Assembly: GCF_020171525.1 (NCBI RefSeq)
Contig: NZ_JAIVAI010000002.1
Span: 62,001-126,000, forward strand
DNA: 64,000 nt
Direction: 5' to 3'
Origin: Halobacillus yeomjeoni
GTDB lineage: Bacteria > Bacillota > Bacilli > Bacillales > Halobacillaceae
Position 1 is the stretch's first letter; the number at the start of each line of letters is the position of its first letter. Of this stretch, positions 43,254-52,599 are shown piece after piece. The position numbers were made by a program, and so were the translations under genes. A model generated the notes under the pieces. That model made no database searches. It was not told the origin of the DNA and saw nothing but the letters and a program-made list of their open reading frames with translations.

Positions 43254-45128
43254 TCATTTTGCCAATTTAACAGTAACTGTTGTGCCTTCCCCTTTTTCAC
43301 TCTCATACTCAATTGTTCCGTTTAAGTCTGATACGATTTTTTTGGAGACCATGACACCAAGCCCGGTTCCCTTTTCTTTTGTTGTAAAGAATGGTTCACC
43401 AATCTTCGCAATTTCCTGAGAGGTTAACCCCGGGCCATTATCACTAACGGAAATCGTTATATACTCGCTTGATGTTTTCACATCAATGGAGACTTCCCCA
43501 GCCTCTCCAACTGCATCAATGGCGTTCTGTACTAAATTGATCAGAATTTGATTCAGCCTTTTAGGTTCCGTCATGATCTTCTCATCTGAATAGGTCGATT
43601 CCACAGTCAGTTTAATTTCCTTCTCTTCAGCTTCAGGCTCAAGAAGACGCTTCACATAAGAAATTACCTGATGGAGTTCAACCTCTTCCAACTGTATAGA
43701 AGATTTAGGTTTTGAGAGCATCATGAAGTCTTGGACAATGGTTTCAATCCGATTCACTTCATCCAGGATGATCTCCTGATAGTTATCTCTCAGTTCAGGA
43801 TTAGCAGCACCAATTTGTAAAAAACCTTTTATAGCAGTCAATGGGTTTTTAATTTCATGTGCAATACCTGCAGACATTTGACTGATTGTAGATAATTGTT
43901 GTGACTTTTCTTTCAGCTGAACCATTTCCTTGTATTCAGTCATGTCTTCATGAATACCGATAACATAAGGAATGCCTTGGTTTTTCACCGGAAAACCTCT
44001 TGTACGGACCCACTTTTCATTTCCATGAAAATCCTTGATCTTATATTCAACCTGGTATTTTTCTTCTCTCATCATCGAAAGCGCTTTCTCCACCTTTTCT
44101 CGGTGAGCTCCTTCAATGACATCTAATATAGCGCTTGGGTTTTCGAAAAAATCACTCCGTGAAAGCCCAAATAATGTTTGAAATGAAGGGCTGACGTAAT
44201 GCAGTTCTTTGAAGTCTGGATCCGTAATCCAAAATACGTCCTTAATATTGTTAGCCAATACGGCAAAACGCTCTTCAGAATCTTTTAATGCCTGTAAGTG
44301 TTTTTTATACTGAGTAATGTCCTGCGCGAAAACTGTCAAACCAAGTTCAGTCGGATGGACAGTCATTTCAACAACGATATCTGTTTTTTGGATCAAGAGT
44401 TCGAACTCGATCGTTTCTTGTGTTTCCATTGCCCTCAAATAGTTTTGAAACACATGGTAGTACTCATCGACAGGATAAACATCCCACAACTTTTTATTAA
44501 TGCTTTTTTCAAAACTGACTCCTGTAAGTTCTTCCATTTTCGGGTTGGCATAAGTGATATCCCAGGTGTTGCTGATGAATGCTAAACCATGTGGAAACTT
44601 GTCCACCAAATGCGTCATACGTTTACTAAGTTGTGCTTCACGGATATTGGAAAAGGGGAGTATCCCTTTCCTTGGTTTGATTTGAACAGTCTTTCTTGAG
44701 TCAGATTTCACCTTGCTATTATCGGAATGAGGTATGGTGTGGTCTGTAGAATGATTGGTATGTGAGTCGTTATATGGTGAGATTAATGTCAGGACAATTT
44801 GACCGTTTGTAAGGTGAACCAACTTGCAATCATACTTCTGGAAGCTCTTTTTCAATGTGACGTGAAGTGAAGTTTCGTGCAATCCTTCAGTCAAAAGATG
44901 GTGCATCATTTGCTGCAGTTCGCTTTGGGTAGTCGAACTGAATGACCGGGCCCATTTTGCAAATGCCATATTTGTATTTTCTAGTTGAAGAGTCTCTTGC
45001 ATTTCTTGATTAAGCGTTACTGATTGCAGGCGTAAATCAAGTAAGCATGCTGGAGTACTGTTCAAGCTTAGAATATCTAAGATTTCGCCACTATGAACTT
45101 GGTCAGAATACCTTTCTCTTATCACCAA
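43254..45128 (-). CDS. Cytoplasmic PAS-domain sensor histidine kinase
   Basis: A 624-residue kinase without transmembrane segments. An N-terminal region of unclear fold (1-160) is followed by PAS domains near 170-280 and 285-400, a HisKA domain with the phosphorylated histidine in GIAHEIKNPL (about 415), and an ATPase domain with LINLVQNAIDA, VSDNGPGL and GEPFFTTKEKGTGLGV. It resembles Kin-type sporulation kinases (KinA/KinE) that feed the phosphorelay; this is inference. No response regulator gene is adjacent, which is usual for that group. TTG (45128) or GTG start after AGAGG. Confidence 0.88.
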   Translation of the reverse strand: MVIRERYSDQVHSGEILDILSLNSTPACLLDLRLQSVTLNQEMQETLQLENTNMAFAKWARSFSSTTQSELQQMMHHLLTEGLHETSLHVTLKKSFQKYDCKLVHLTNGQIVLTLISPYNDSHTNHSTDHTIPHSDNSKVKSDSRKTVQIKPRKGILPFSNIREAQLSKRMTHLVDKFPHGLAFISNTWDITYANPKMEELTGVSFEKSINKKLWDVYPVDEYYHVFQNYLRAMETQETIEFELLIQKTDIVVEMTVHPTELGLTVFAQDITQYKKHLQALKDSEERFAVLANNIKDVFWITDPDFKELHYVSPSFQTLFGLSRSDFFENPSAILDVIEGAHREKVEKALSMMREEKYQVEYKIKDFHGNEKWVRTRGFPVKNQGIPYVIGIHEDMTEYKEMVQLKEKSQQLSTISQMSAGIAHEIKNPLTAIKGFLQIGAANPELRDNYQEIILDEVNRIETIVQDFMMLSKPKSSIQLEEVELHQVISYVKRLLEPEAEEKEIKLTVESTYSDEKIMTEPKRLNQILINLVQNAIDAVGEAGEVSIDVKTSSEYITISVSDNGPGLTSQEIAKIGEPFFTTKEKGTGLGVMVSKKIVSDLNGTIEYESEKGEGTTVTVKLAK

Positions 45129-45293
45129 TATTATGACCTCTTTCCTTTACCGTTCAATATTTTCCAATACGTTTATTATTATAACGTAATAGTAAGTAAT
45201 TTTGAATATTTTCAAACAATTTATCTGAAAAATTTATTTTTCTTTCAGGCATTACAAAATACGATAAACCCTCTGTTTTTATGACACTTTTCC

Positions 45294-46169
45294 CTAAATT
45301 TCGCCCTCAAGGCTCCTCCAAAGTGTGAGGGAAGCGTAGCTTCTAAAAGGCTGCCAATCTTTACTCCATGTTTCAATTTGTTCTTTGTCCGGTTTCTTTG
45401 TCAGGTTGAAATGGTGTTTGATCGCATTTTGTATTCCAATATCCGCTACCGGCAGTAAATCTGATTTCCCCAGACCGAACAAAAGCCAATTTTCAGCGGT
45501 CCAAGGACCTATGCCTCTGATTTTGACCAATCGCTTTATGACTTCATTTTCATTATTTTGAGATAAGGATATTAAATCCAATTCACGATTAACGACCATC
45601 CTAGAAGTGTCGATGATATATTCCGCTTTTCTCTGGCTGAACTGCAACTCCCTTAATGAATCATATGAGATTGCTGCCACTTCCTCTGGCTCAGGGTAAA
45701 ACCACACTCCTTTGACCTGATGGCCATACTGCTGTACGAGTCGTGAAGTCAATGTGTATGCGAACTTCATATTCAGCTGCTGGTGGATAATGGTTTTCAT
45801 GAGACAATCATAAAGATGAAAGTCTTTGACGATTGGAGTGCCGGGATATTTGAGAAAAAGCTCCTCTAAATTTGTGCCCACGAAGTGCTCTTGAACATGA
45901 TCTAAATCCTTTTCCCACTGAAACAATTGATGCATACGGTCGATCAGTTCAGCCCTCACTTCTTTACTGTCACTCATCATTTCAAAGGCTGGTTTTTCTC
46001 TTGTACCAGCCCCTTGAACTCTGACGATATGATATTCGCCGCCCAATTTCACAGGTATATCGATCCAACGCTCTTGCTGATCCAAACGGATTAATGGATC
46101 CATCCCCCACCTTTTTAATGAGTAGTCAAAATCATAGGCACTGGATGGTTTGAAACTTTCCTTCCACAT
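45294..46169 (-). CDS. DNA-3-methyladenine glycosylase II-type (AlkA/YfjP-like)
   Basis: A 291-residue base-excision repair enzyme with a helix-hairpin-helix-GPD core: LVKIRGIGPWTAENWLLFGL (about 205-224) and the catalytic aspartate in LPVADIGIQ (about 232). The N-terminal part is AlkA-like. It removes alkylated purines from DNA. Two ATGs (46172 and 46169) follow AGGAG by 5 and 8 bases; the second is chosen. Confidence 0.85.
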   Translation of the reverse strand: MWKESFKPSSAYDFDYSLKRWGMDPLIRLDQQERWIDIPVKLGGEYHIVRVQGAGTREKPAFEMMSDSKEVRAELIDRMHQLFQWEKDLDHVQEHFVGTNLEELFLKYPGTPIVKDFHLYDCLMKTIIHQQLNMKFAYTLTSRLVQQYGHQVKGVWFYPEPEEVAAISYDSLRELQFSQRKAEYIIDTSRMVVNRELDLISLSQNNENEVIKRLVKIRGIGPWTAENWLLFGLGKSDLLPVADIGIQNAIKHHFNLTKKPDKEQIETWSKDWQPFRSYASLTLWRSLEGEI

Positions 46170-46383
46170 CATGAACACTCCTATCCGGACAACGATCCTC
46201 CACTATAATACTATAGCTCATTTCCTTTTTCTTCACTTCACAAAACCTTTTTTAGAAATGCTCGTCTTTTTTCGATGTATGGTTCAGGCGGTTATCTAAA
46301 GAAACATATTGCTATTACTTTCAAAGTACAGTCCCTTATTAAGGCGCTATCGACATGGTGGGTTATATATAGTCAATTGAAAT

Positions 46384-46406
46384 AAAAAAACCGCTCTCGG
46401 CGGTTT
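46384..46406 (-). terminator. Terminator of pdaA
   Basis: AAACCGCC/GCGGTTT stem with minus-strand T7, overlapping the pdaA stop. The 46179-46404 gap holds nothing else. Confidence 0.85.
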
Positions 46407-47187
46407 ATAAGCTCCATATAGAATAAGGAAGCAGTTTTTTAACCATCAATTGATTCAAATTTCCGAAATGATAGCCTCTTTTTCTCAATTCATCAATCAG
46501 GTGTTCAAGGGCTTCAGCATTATCCTCAGAAACAGAATGGAGCAGGATGACGGCACCCGGGTGAATTTGGTCGACCACACTGCGGTAAGCATATTCCCAC
46601 CCTTTTTGACGATCGGTCTCCCAGTCTTTAAAAGCGATCGACCAAAAAGCATGCGTATAACCGAACTCATTGGCCCACGCCAGCGTACGATCATTGAATG
46701 TTCCTCGCGGAGGTCTTACATAAGACATCGTTTGTTGTCCCGTCAGACTTCTCACAGCTTTCTCCACACGATCCAATTCATCTTTCATCTTTTCTTTTGA
46801 TACTTTTGTAAAGTCCGGGTGATGCCAAGAATGATTTCCGATCAAATGCCCTTCGTTAACCATACGTTTTAAAAGTTCTGGTGCACTTTCTATATAGTGT
46901 CCAGTCACAAAGAAAGTGGCCGGAACATTTTTATCTTTCAACACATCTAATACTTTGCCTGTATGTCCCTGCTCATATCCACTATCAAAGGTCAGGTAAA
47001 CGACGGGATCTCCCGAAGTATCGACAAAAAACCCGTTATGCTTTTCAATCATCGGACCATATCTTCCTACGTCTGGGATTTCACCATTCCTGCTTTTTTG
47101 AAATCCCCAGCCTTCAGCTTCCGTCGAGGTTGGAAAAAGCAAAAGGATGCTCCACCCTATGAAAAGGATGCGCCTGATTTTCTTCAT
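46405..47187 (-). CDS. pdaA: Delta-lactam-biosynthetic de-N-acetylase (spore cortex)
   Basis: A 260-residue secreted polysaccharide deacetylase that removes acetyl groups from muramic acid as a step to muramic-delta-lactam in the spore cortex. It has a signal peptide (about 1-21), GWGFQKSRNGE, and NodB motifs TFDSGYEQGH (about 66), NHSWHHPDF (about 122) and RPPRGTFND (about 160). The family replaces the second Asp of the usual TFDDG, as here. The frame starts three codons earlier at GTG; the ribosome site is weak, so the exact start is open. Confidence 0.92.
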   Translation of the reverse strand: MKKIRRILFIGWSILLLFPTSTEAEGWGFQKSRNGEIPDVGRYGPMIEKHNGFFVDTSGDPVVYLTFDSGYEQGHTGKVLDVLKDKNVPATFFVTGHYIESAPELLKRMVNEGHLIGNHSWHHPDFTKVSKEKMKDELDRVEKAVRSLTGQQTMSYVRPPRGTFNDRTLAWANEFGYTHAFWSIAFKDWETDRQKGWEYAYRSVVDQIHPGAVILLHSVSEDNAEALEHLIDELRKRGYHFGNLNQLMVKKLLPYSIWSL

Positions 47188-47235
47188 ATCCACCACTCAC
47201 TTTTTACTTAGTATGTGTGAGATGGTCAAAAATAT

Positions 47236-47261
47236 AAAAAAGACGGAGAGGTTTCCCTCTC
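47236..47261 (-). terminator. Terminator of the antiporter gene
   Basis: GAGAGG/CCTCTC stem with a 4-base loop and minus-strand T6. Confidence 0.75.
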
Positions 47262-47267
47262 ACGCCT

Positions 47268-48578
47268 TTATAAAATAAGGGCAGCAGCCCATCCGAATAA
47301 GAATAACGGAATGTTGTAGTGTAAGAATGTAGGTACACATGTGTCCCAAATGTGATTGTGTCTTCCATCCGCATTAAGACCTGAAGTCGGTCCAAGCGTA
47401 CTATCGGAAGCAGGTGAACCAGCATCCCCTAATGCTCCAGCTGTTCCGATCAAAGCTGCAGTTGCCATGGGAGAAAAGCCTGCGCTTACACAAATCGGAA
47501 CGAACAAGGCGGCCAGAATTGGAACAGTAGCGAAGGAAGAGCCGATTCCCATCGTAACGACCAGTCCAACTAACAGAAGGATGAAGGCGATGAACGCTTG
47601 ATTATCACCGATATAACCTGAACTGTTTTCTACAAGGGCTGACACAGATTCAGTTTCTGTCAGCACGTTTGCATATCCAGCTGCGACAAGCATCACGAAA
47701 GCGATGAAGCCCATCATGCCAATTCCGTCATTGACGACCTGATCCCCTTTACGATAAGGAACCACTCTGAAAATGAACATTAATACGATACCTGCAAGCG
47801 CTGCAATCACTAAGTTGGACCAGACGGCCTGTATGAATAAAGTGACCAGTATAGCTACAATCGTCCACATATGTTTACGATTGAACGAGCCGCTTGTTTC
47901 TTGTTTGAATTCTTCATTCAAATCAAAATCGGTTTCTGCCACTTTAGGTTCACGGCGTTTTCTGTAGGAGATCAATACTGCGATAAACAGCCCGACAATC
48001 ATCCCCGCTCCAGGTAATAACAGAGACTGCGAGATGGCTCCGATGTTCACTTCGACTCCATTGGATTCCATCGCTTTCTTTATCGTCTCATGGAAAATCA
48101 ATCCGAATCCTACCGGAAGCATCACATAAGGTGCTTTCAATCCGAACGTCAAAGCTGCCGCTACGGCTCTGCGATCAAGTTTCATCTGATCGAAAAGCTT
48201 AAGCAACGGTGGAATTAAAATAGGAATAAATGCGATGTGCACAGGAATGACGTTTTGAGACAAGCTGGCAACAAATGCGATGACAAAAACAATCATGGTC
48301 CGTTTATCTTTCAACACTTTCAGCAAATAATTCACCAGCAGGGACGTGATGCCGGAATAACTGATTGCAACGGCAAATGCTCCTAATAATATATAACTCA
48401 AAGCCACACTGGCTTGATTGCCCATTCCGCTGATCAGAAGGTCCAGAGACCCGGTAAGGGACTGCCCGTTCATCAATCCAGCGGTTAGGCCTGCGGCTAT
48501 TATGGCAATAATGACATTAACTCTTAGTAAGCTTAGAATGGTCATCACAAGGACAGACACAACTACAGCCCAAGCCAT
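47268..48578 (-). CDS. Na+/H+ antiporter family protein (YuiF-like)
   Basis: A 436-residue carrier with 11-12 helices of the NhaC/ion-transporter superfamily. Motifs: SQNVIPVHIAFIPILIPPLL (about 114-134), MLPVGFGLIFH (about 160) and the C-terminal GALGDAGSPASDSTLGPTSG (about 396). It probably expels Na+ for protons or carries an amino acid; the superfamily includes both. GAGGAG 8 bases before the ATG at 48578 excludes the 13 upstream codons. Confidence 0.85.
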   Translation of the reverse strand: MAWAVVVSVLVMTILSLLRVNVIIAIIAAGLTAGLMNGQSLTGSLDLLISGMGNQASVALSYILLGAFAVAISYSGITSLLVNYLLKVLKDKRTMIVFVIAFVASLSQNVIPVHIAFIPILIPPLLKLFDQMKLDRRAVAAALTFGLKAPYVMLPVGFGLIFHETIKKAMESNGVEVNIGAISQSLLLPGAGMIVGLFIAVLISYRKRREPKVAETDFDLNEEFKQETSGSFNRKHMWTIVAILVTLFIQAVWSNLVIAALAGIVLMFIFRVVPYRKGDQVVNDGIGMMGFIAFVMLVAAGYANVLTETESVSALVENSSGYIGDNQAFIAFILLLVGLVVTMGIGSSFATVPILAALFVPICVSAGFSPMATAALIGTAGALGDAGSPASDSTLGPTSGLNADGRHNHIWDTCVPTFLHYNIPLFLFGWAAALIL

Positions 48579-48681
48579 AAAACATTCTCCTCTCTCTTGG
48601 TGTTCATTTTGATACATTAGCGATTTATCATGATAAAGTACGAAACCAAAAAAATCAACCCCCGATGTTCCGAGAGTCTCA

Positions 48682-48858
48682 TTATACGGTCAGGACATAG
48701 ATGATAAGCAGTAAAACTCCTAAAAATGAACCTGAAAACAGTACTCTATGGTTCGATGGCACCGTTCGTCCTGAAGCCATTCGTACAAAAGCCATGATCA
48801 AGGTCAGCATAAATACGAACCCTATAATGGGTGACAGGTAAAAAATGAGTGTATCCAG
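48682..48858 (-). CDS. 58-residue membrane protein with apparent CTG start
   Basis: Two hydrophobic helices (about 4-25 and 39-57) with a basic loop containing RMASGRTVPSNHR. AGGAGG (48866-48871) lies exactly 7 bases before an in-frame CTG at 48858; the first ATG comes 17 codons later, inside the first helix. The frame runs without stops to TAA at 48682. The ribosome site, helix pattern and gap-filling position support a gene. Function unknown. Confidence 0.6.
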   Translation of the reverse strand: MDTLIFYLSPIIGFVFMLTLIMAFVRMASGRTVPSNHRVLFSGSFLGVLLLIIYVLTV

Positions 48859-48886
48859 CTTTTCTCCTCCTTCTCCAGGAAGAAAA

Positions 48887-49036
48887 TCAGTCCATTTTCC
48901 GCTCCAATTCTTCCAGCATAGAAATCAAGCGATCGATGTCTTCTACTGAAGTTTCTTCTGGATTCATTTGTTCAATTCGATTCATAAAGTCAGTAAGACG
49001 GGCTTTCAAGTCGTGAAGTTTATCTTGTTGGGTCAT
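48887..49036 (-). CDS. SE1561 family small protein
   Basis: A 49-residue acidic coiled-coil-like protein ending in VEDIDRLISMLEELERKMD, which I recognise as the SE1561 family of Bacillus and Staphylococcus. The ATG at 49036 is 11 bases after AAGGAG; TTG at 49042 (5 bases) is possible. Unknown role. Confidence 0.75.
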   Translation of the reverse strand: MTQQDKLHDLKARLTDFMNRIEQMNPEETSVEDIDRLISMLEELERKMD

Positions 49037-49163
49037 ATACAAACATGCTCCTTTTTTCTTTAATCTAACCATTGTCATCATAGTACAACATGAATCATCT
49101 GTCCATGATGAGGTTTCGTATTCAGTCATGCTATAATACACACGTAGATGGGAGGAATAGAAT

Positions 49164-50024
49164 GTGGATTTTTCCAATATCGATTACCTTGAAATCATAA
49201 CTAACAGCGCTACAGTAAAAATCGCTGCCAGTGCAGTCCTGATTTTTTTGGGTGTCCTCCTTTTGAGGAAAGCCATCCATTCATTTTTCAAAAAGACCGA
49301 CTTTATCGAAGAACGGAAAGAAAACACCCTTGAATCGATGATGAATTCCATCATCAGCTATACAGCAATCATCACTTTTCTTTTCATCGTTTTATCTGAG
49401 TTCACATCAATCGGCAGACTGCTTGCCGGAGCCGGAGTGATCGGGATCATCGTTGGTTTCGGTGCTCAAAGTTTGATCAAGGACTTTTTTGCAGGCTTGT
49501 TCCTTTTATATGAAAAACAACTTCATAAAGGCGACTTTATAACATTGAATAATACATTTCACGGAACGGTCGAGGATATAGGATTGAGGTTTTTGAAGAT
49601 TCGCGAGTGGAGCGGAAAGTTATTGACCATCAGCAATGGGCAGATCAACACGATTGAGAACTATAACTTCGAACATATGCGTGTTATAGAGAAAGTGACA
49701 ACGAATTTCCACCAAGATCCCCGTAAAATGTTTGATGTACTAGAGATTGCTTGTGAACGCCTGAATGAAGAGCTTCATGAATACTTGAAAAAAGATTTGA
49801 AGGAAGAACCTGTTGAACCATTTAAAATTTATGGAGTCACTTCGTTGAATGATGACTTCCGTGGTTACCAATATACAGTCACAGGACTTGTCCACGACCT
49901 CGTCTATTGGACAGCCGCAAAAGAAACGCGCCGGATCCTGGCCGAAACAATGTTTGATCATAACATTGCCATGGCGGAACAGCGCGTAGAGTGGAACGCT
50001 TATTCCTCTGATTCGGAGGAATGA
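49164..50024 (+). CDS. MscS family mechanosensitive channel (YkuT-like)
   Basis: A 286-residue channel with three N-terminal helices (about 13-30, 55-75, 85-110). The pore helix is LLAGAGVIGIIVGFGAQSLI, and the beta domain has GDFITLNNTFHGTVEDIGLR (about 128-147). Small size fits YkuT-type MscS. It is the second MscS gene of the window. GTG start 8 bases after GGAGG; the overlapping ATG at 49162 leads to a short frame. Converges with yfkD. Confidence 0.9.
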   Translation: MDFSNIDYLEIITNSATVKIAASAVLIFLGVLLLRKAIHSFFKKTDFIEERKENTLESMMNSIISYTAIITFLFIVLSEFTSIGRLLAGAGVIGIIVGFGAQSLIKDFFAGLFLLYEKQLHKGDFITLNNTFHGTVEDIGLRFLKIREWSGKLLTISNGQINTIENYNFEHMRVIEKVTTNFHQDPRKMFDVLEIACERLNEELHEYLKKDLKEEPVEPFKIYGVTSLNDDFRGYQYTVTGLVHDLVYWTAAKETRRILAETMFDHNIAMAEQRVEWNAYSSDSEE

Positions 50025-50029
50025 GCGTT

Positions 50030-50824
50030 TTATTTCATTTCAAAGGAAAAACTGACGTGGTCTTGAATCGGTATCCAAGCCCCTATACCCTGTCGAGTCA
50101 CGTTTTTCACACTCAACATTTTGTCAGAACCTTTGAGTTTGATGTAAACATCCCCGAACGCGACTTCTCCTTTTTCATTCACCGCTGGGGCGAATGCGTG
50201 AAGACGTGCGACCTTATTTGCAGGTACAGCGTACGTATTTTGCTGCTTCGTTCCTTTTCCTATAACTGTACTGAAGGAAAGTGGAAGCTTCGTATTCTTT
50301 TGCGCTTCAAGTAGAATCAATTTCATCATCTGGTCACTGTGACTGATTCTTGAAGTCAAACCACCTTGGATTTTCTTTTCCTCTTCTTGAACATAACTTA
50401 GTTTTTGCGCCGCTTCCCCGCCGATGTTATTGATTTCATTCACGTTTATTTTCTGATATTCCCAATTAATATTCGTTTCTTTAGACTCATAAGCGAGTGG
50501 CCATCGCCCTAGGAAGATATCTCCACGGTAACCGATTGCGAACGGAGATGGTTTTAAAGTCGTCTCATTCAATAACTCAATCAATTGTGGATTCGTGATT
50601 CTGATATCCGTCTCTTCCATCAATTCCTTTGTTATTTCTTCAGGTTCAAGCAGCTCCTGATCGTCTGTAGAGTTGGGATAGGTATTGTCCTTGGATATAT
50701 TCAGAACGTGATTCGGAATTCCACTCTCTTTTTTAGCATCTTTATTTTCAGCAGATATGGATACCGAGCTCACCAAAGTAAAAAATCCGATGAAAAGGAT
50801 TAGTACCAGCCATTTCAATTTCAC
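50030..50824 (-). CDS. yfkD: YfkD family protein
   Basis: A 264-residue protein with a signal peptide (about 1-25) and no further helix, the same length as B. subtilis YfkD. Blocks PSPFAIGYRGDIFLGRWPLAY (written in part) and GQGIGAWIPIQDHV-like C-terminus are family features. It is probably exported; role unknown. GTG start, 10 bases after AAAGGTGG. Confidence 0.82.
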   Translation of the reverse strand: MKLKWLVLILFIGFFTLVSSVSISAENKDAKKESGIPNHVLNISKDNTYPNSTDDQELLEPEEITKELMEETDIRITNPQLIELLNETTLKPSPFAIGYRGDIFLGRWPLAYESKETNINWEYQKINVNEINNIGGEAAQKLSYVQEEEKKIQGGLTSRISHSDQMMKLILLEAQKNTKLPLSFSTVIGKGTKQQNTYAVPANKVARLHAFAPAVNEKGEVAFGDVYIKLKGSDKMLSVKNVTRQGIGAWIPIQDHVSFSFEMK

Positions 50825-50891
50825 TTTTTCTGCACCACCTTTCTTTTTTTCTTATGATGTGAAAGATGGACAGTTCCTATACAGCCAATAC

Positions 50892-51503
50892 TTAGGAGAG
50901 AATTCTATTGATGAAGCGTTCAGCTTTCGGATTGAAAAATTGAATCGCCGGGCCGATCAAAACGAGAATAATCAATGTTCCGACGCCGATCGGTCCTCCC
51001 AAAGCAAGTGCCATCACAAGTGCGAATACTTCCGTCAACGTTTTCGATGTGGTCAAGGAAAATCCGAATCGTTTTTGTAATGCAACCATGAAACCGTCTA
51101 TCGGATTCAATGAAAAGTTGGGCTGCAAATATAACGAAACGCCGATCGCAATGATGATAATTCCTAATACAAGCAATGGAAGCTGCTTTAAGAAACCATC
51201 AACAGCCAACGTATCGAATACCGTCAATAACCAGAAATCAATCATCTTCCCTACGACAAGAATTGTTATGACCGCTAATACATCCGGGCGTTCTTTAGCG
51301 ATGATCGCATTAGTCAAAATTAGGAACGCTCCGATGATGATGACCCAGTTTCCCACCGTCAGGCCGAAAGTTTCTGTCAAACCAACATTCATTGCATCCC
51401 AGGCACCTGCTCCCAAATCAGCTTTTATGGTCAGTGTGATTCCAAGAGAAATCGTAACTAATCCGATTATGTAAAACAAAGACTTTATGATCCAGTTCTT
51501 CAT
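50892..51503 (-). CDS. YczE/YyaS/YitT family membrane protein
   Basis: A 203-residue protein with five helices and family blocks ITLTIKADLGAGAWDAMNVG (about 23-42) and NFSLNPIDGFMVALQ (about 128). Members affect antibiotic production (YczE in B. subtilis) in an unknown way. GGAGG supports the ATG at 51503. It lies upstream of yfkD on the same strand. Confidence 0.85.
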   Translation of the reverse strand: MKNWIIKSLFYIIGLVTISLGITLTIKADLGAGAWDAMNVGLTETFGLTVGNWVIIIGAFLILTNAIIAKERPDVLAVITILVVGKMIDFWLLTVFDTLAVDGFLKQLPLLVLGIIIIAIGVSLYLQPNFSLNPIDGFMVALQKRFGFSLTTSKTLTEVFALVMALALGGPIGVGTLIILVLIGPAIQFFNPKAERFINRILS

Positions 51504-51558
51504 AGGCTCCTCCTTTTCCCCTTCATTCAGCTCTTGGTTGATTAATTTATATCTTTCA

Positions 51559-51977
51559 GGCTCTATTAGTTAATACTTCAAACGATTACATACAATCCAC
51601 TTGTCTCCGGTTTCGTCCTTTTTTAATCAGAGGGAAGAAGGAAGAAAAATATCCCCTTTTCTACTGGGATTCCTCTTCCCCCTTGCAGGAGGCGATCTAT
51701 TTTCCGTCCTTCCCATTCGTATTGAGTTTAACGAACTGCGCTTTAAAAAAGGATTAGGTCTTTCCGTCCCTCATATTTTAAAGAGGCGGACTTGGAAATG
51801 GCGAGACTCCTGCGGGATAAAGGTACATCGTGAGACCCCGGAAGGCGTAAGCCTGAGGAGGCTCACGGTACCCCGCGGAAAGCGAGTTATTTCCAAGTCC
51901 GACTCACTTAATTTCTGCGTGGGAAAGAGTTGATCCAAGCTCACGTTTGAAATTACATACCAACCATTATCAGAGCC
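51559..51977. mobile_element. Diverged, inverted relative of the GGCTCTGTTA element
   Basis: Left end GGCTCTATTA (51559-51568), right end TTATCAGAGCC (51967-51977). Read from the right on the minus strand it aligns with the 38369 element through its first ~180 bases: ends, GTGAGCT, ATCA.CTCTTTC, and the 83-bp block here at 51804-51887 (ACTCGCTTTCCG, GGGGTACCGTGAGCCTCCTC, GGGGTCTCAC, CCCGCAGGAGTCT). No target duplication is visible. It accounts for most of the gene-free 51504-52051. Confidence 0.65.
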
Positions 51978-52005
51978 AGCTCTTAAAAAGTGACAAACAG
52001 AACAT

Positions 52006-52047
52006 AAAAAAAAGAGCGCTTATCCTTTTTTTGGATAAGGCTCTTTT
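52006..52047 (-). terminator. Terminator of the OsmC gene
   Basis: Stem AAGAGC.CTTATCC/GGATAAG.GCTCTT, loop of T, minus-strand T8 run. Confidence 0.88.
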
Positions 52048-52051
52048 CATT

Positions 52052-52444
52052 TTAATGGTTCAACTCGATACACTCAAGTGTTTCTTCCACTTTTATACTA
52101 TCCTTCACAGATTGAACCATAGAGCAATTGTTTCGGGAAACTTCGAGGTTTTTGTATAATTTATCTTGATTCAAATGATAGCCCTTGATGACATAATGTA
52201 AATGAATGTTTTCAATTCTATTAGCTTCATCAGGGTTACGTTTCACTTCAGCTGTCACTTTTATGTCTTCATAATTCACACGTTGTTTATCAAGGATTTT
52301 CCTGAATACTCCAATACTACAGCCAGCAATAGAAGCGACCATTAATTGATACGGACGAAAGCCGTTTGTTTCGTCACCGGATATGTTTAATTGACCATAT
52401 TCGAATCGGGTCCGGACTCCGTTTTCCTTTAAATAAAAATCCAT
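52052..52444 (-). CDS. OsmC family protein
   Basis: A 130-residue protein of the OsmC/Ohr fold. The cysteine expected for the family is in MVASIAGCSIGVFRK (about residue 40); the second active cysteine is in EVSRNNCSMVQSVKDS (about 107). It may reduce organic peroxides with a thiol partner. It is monocistronic, and no Ohr regulator is adjacent. Confidence 0.87.
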   Translation of the reverse strand: MDFYLKENGVRTRFEYGQLNISGDETNGFRPYQLMVASIAGCSIGVFRKILDKQRVNYEDIKVTAEVKRNPDEANRIENIHLHYVIKGYHLNQDKLYKNLEVSRNNCSMVQSVKDSIKVEETLECIELNH

Positions 52445-52599
52445 TTTTACATCACTCCTTTTTAAATTTGCTGCGCCTACAGTTATATAATAACCGATTT
52501 AATCAAGTAAATAACCTTAGATAGGAAGAAAGGCTTGCTCAAAGAGGTATTATTCGTTTACCATGATGAAGATAAATCACAACGAGAGGGGACATCCAG

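Noticed and set aside
51601-51933. 110-residue plus-strand frame in the repeat element
   Set aside because: Runs through the conserved non-coding block, has no ribosome site and no protein-like conservation.
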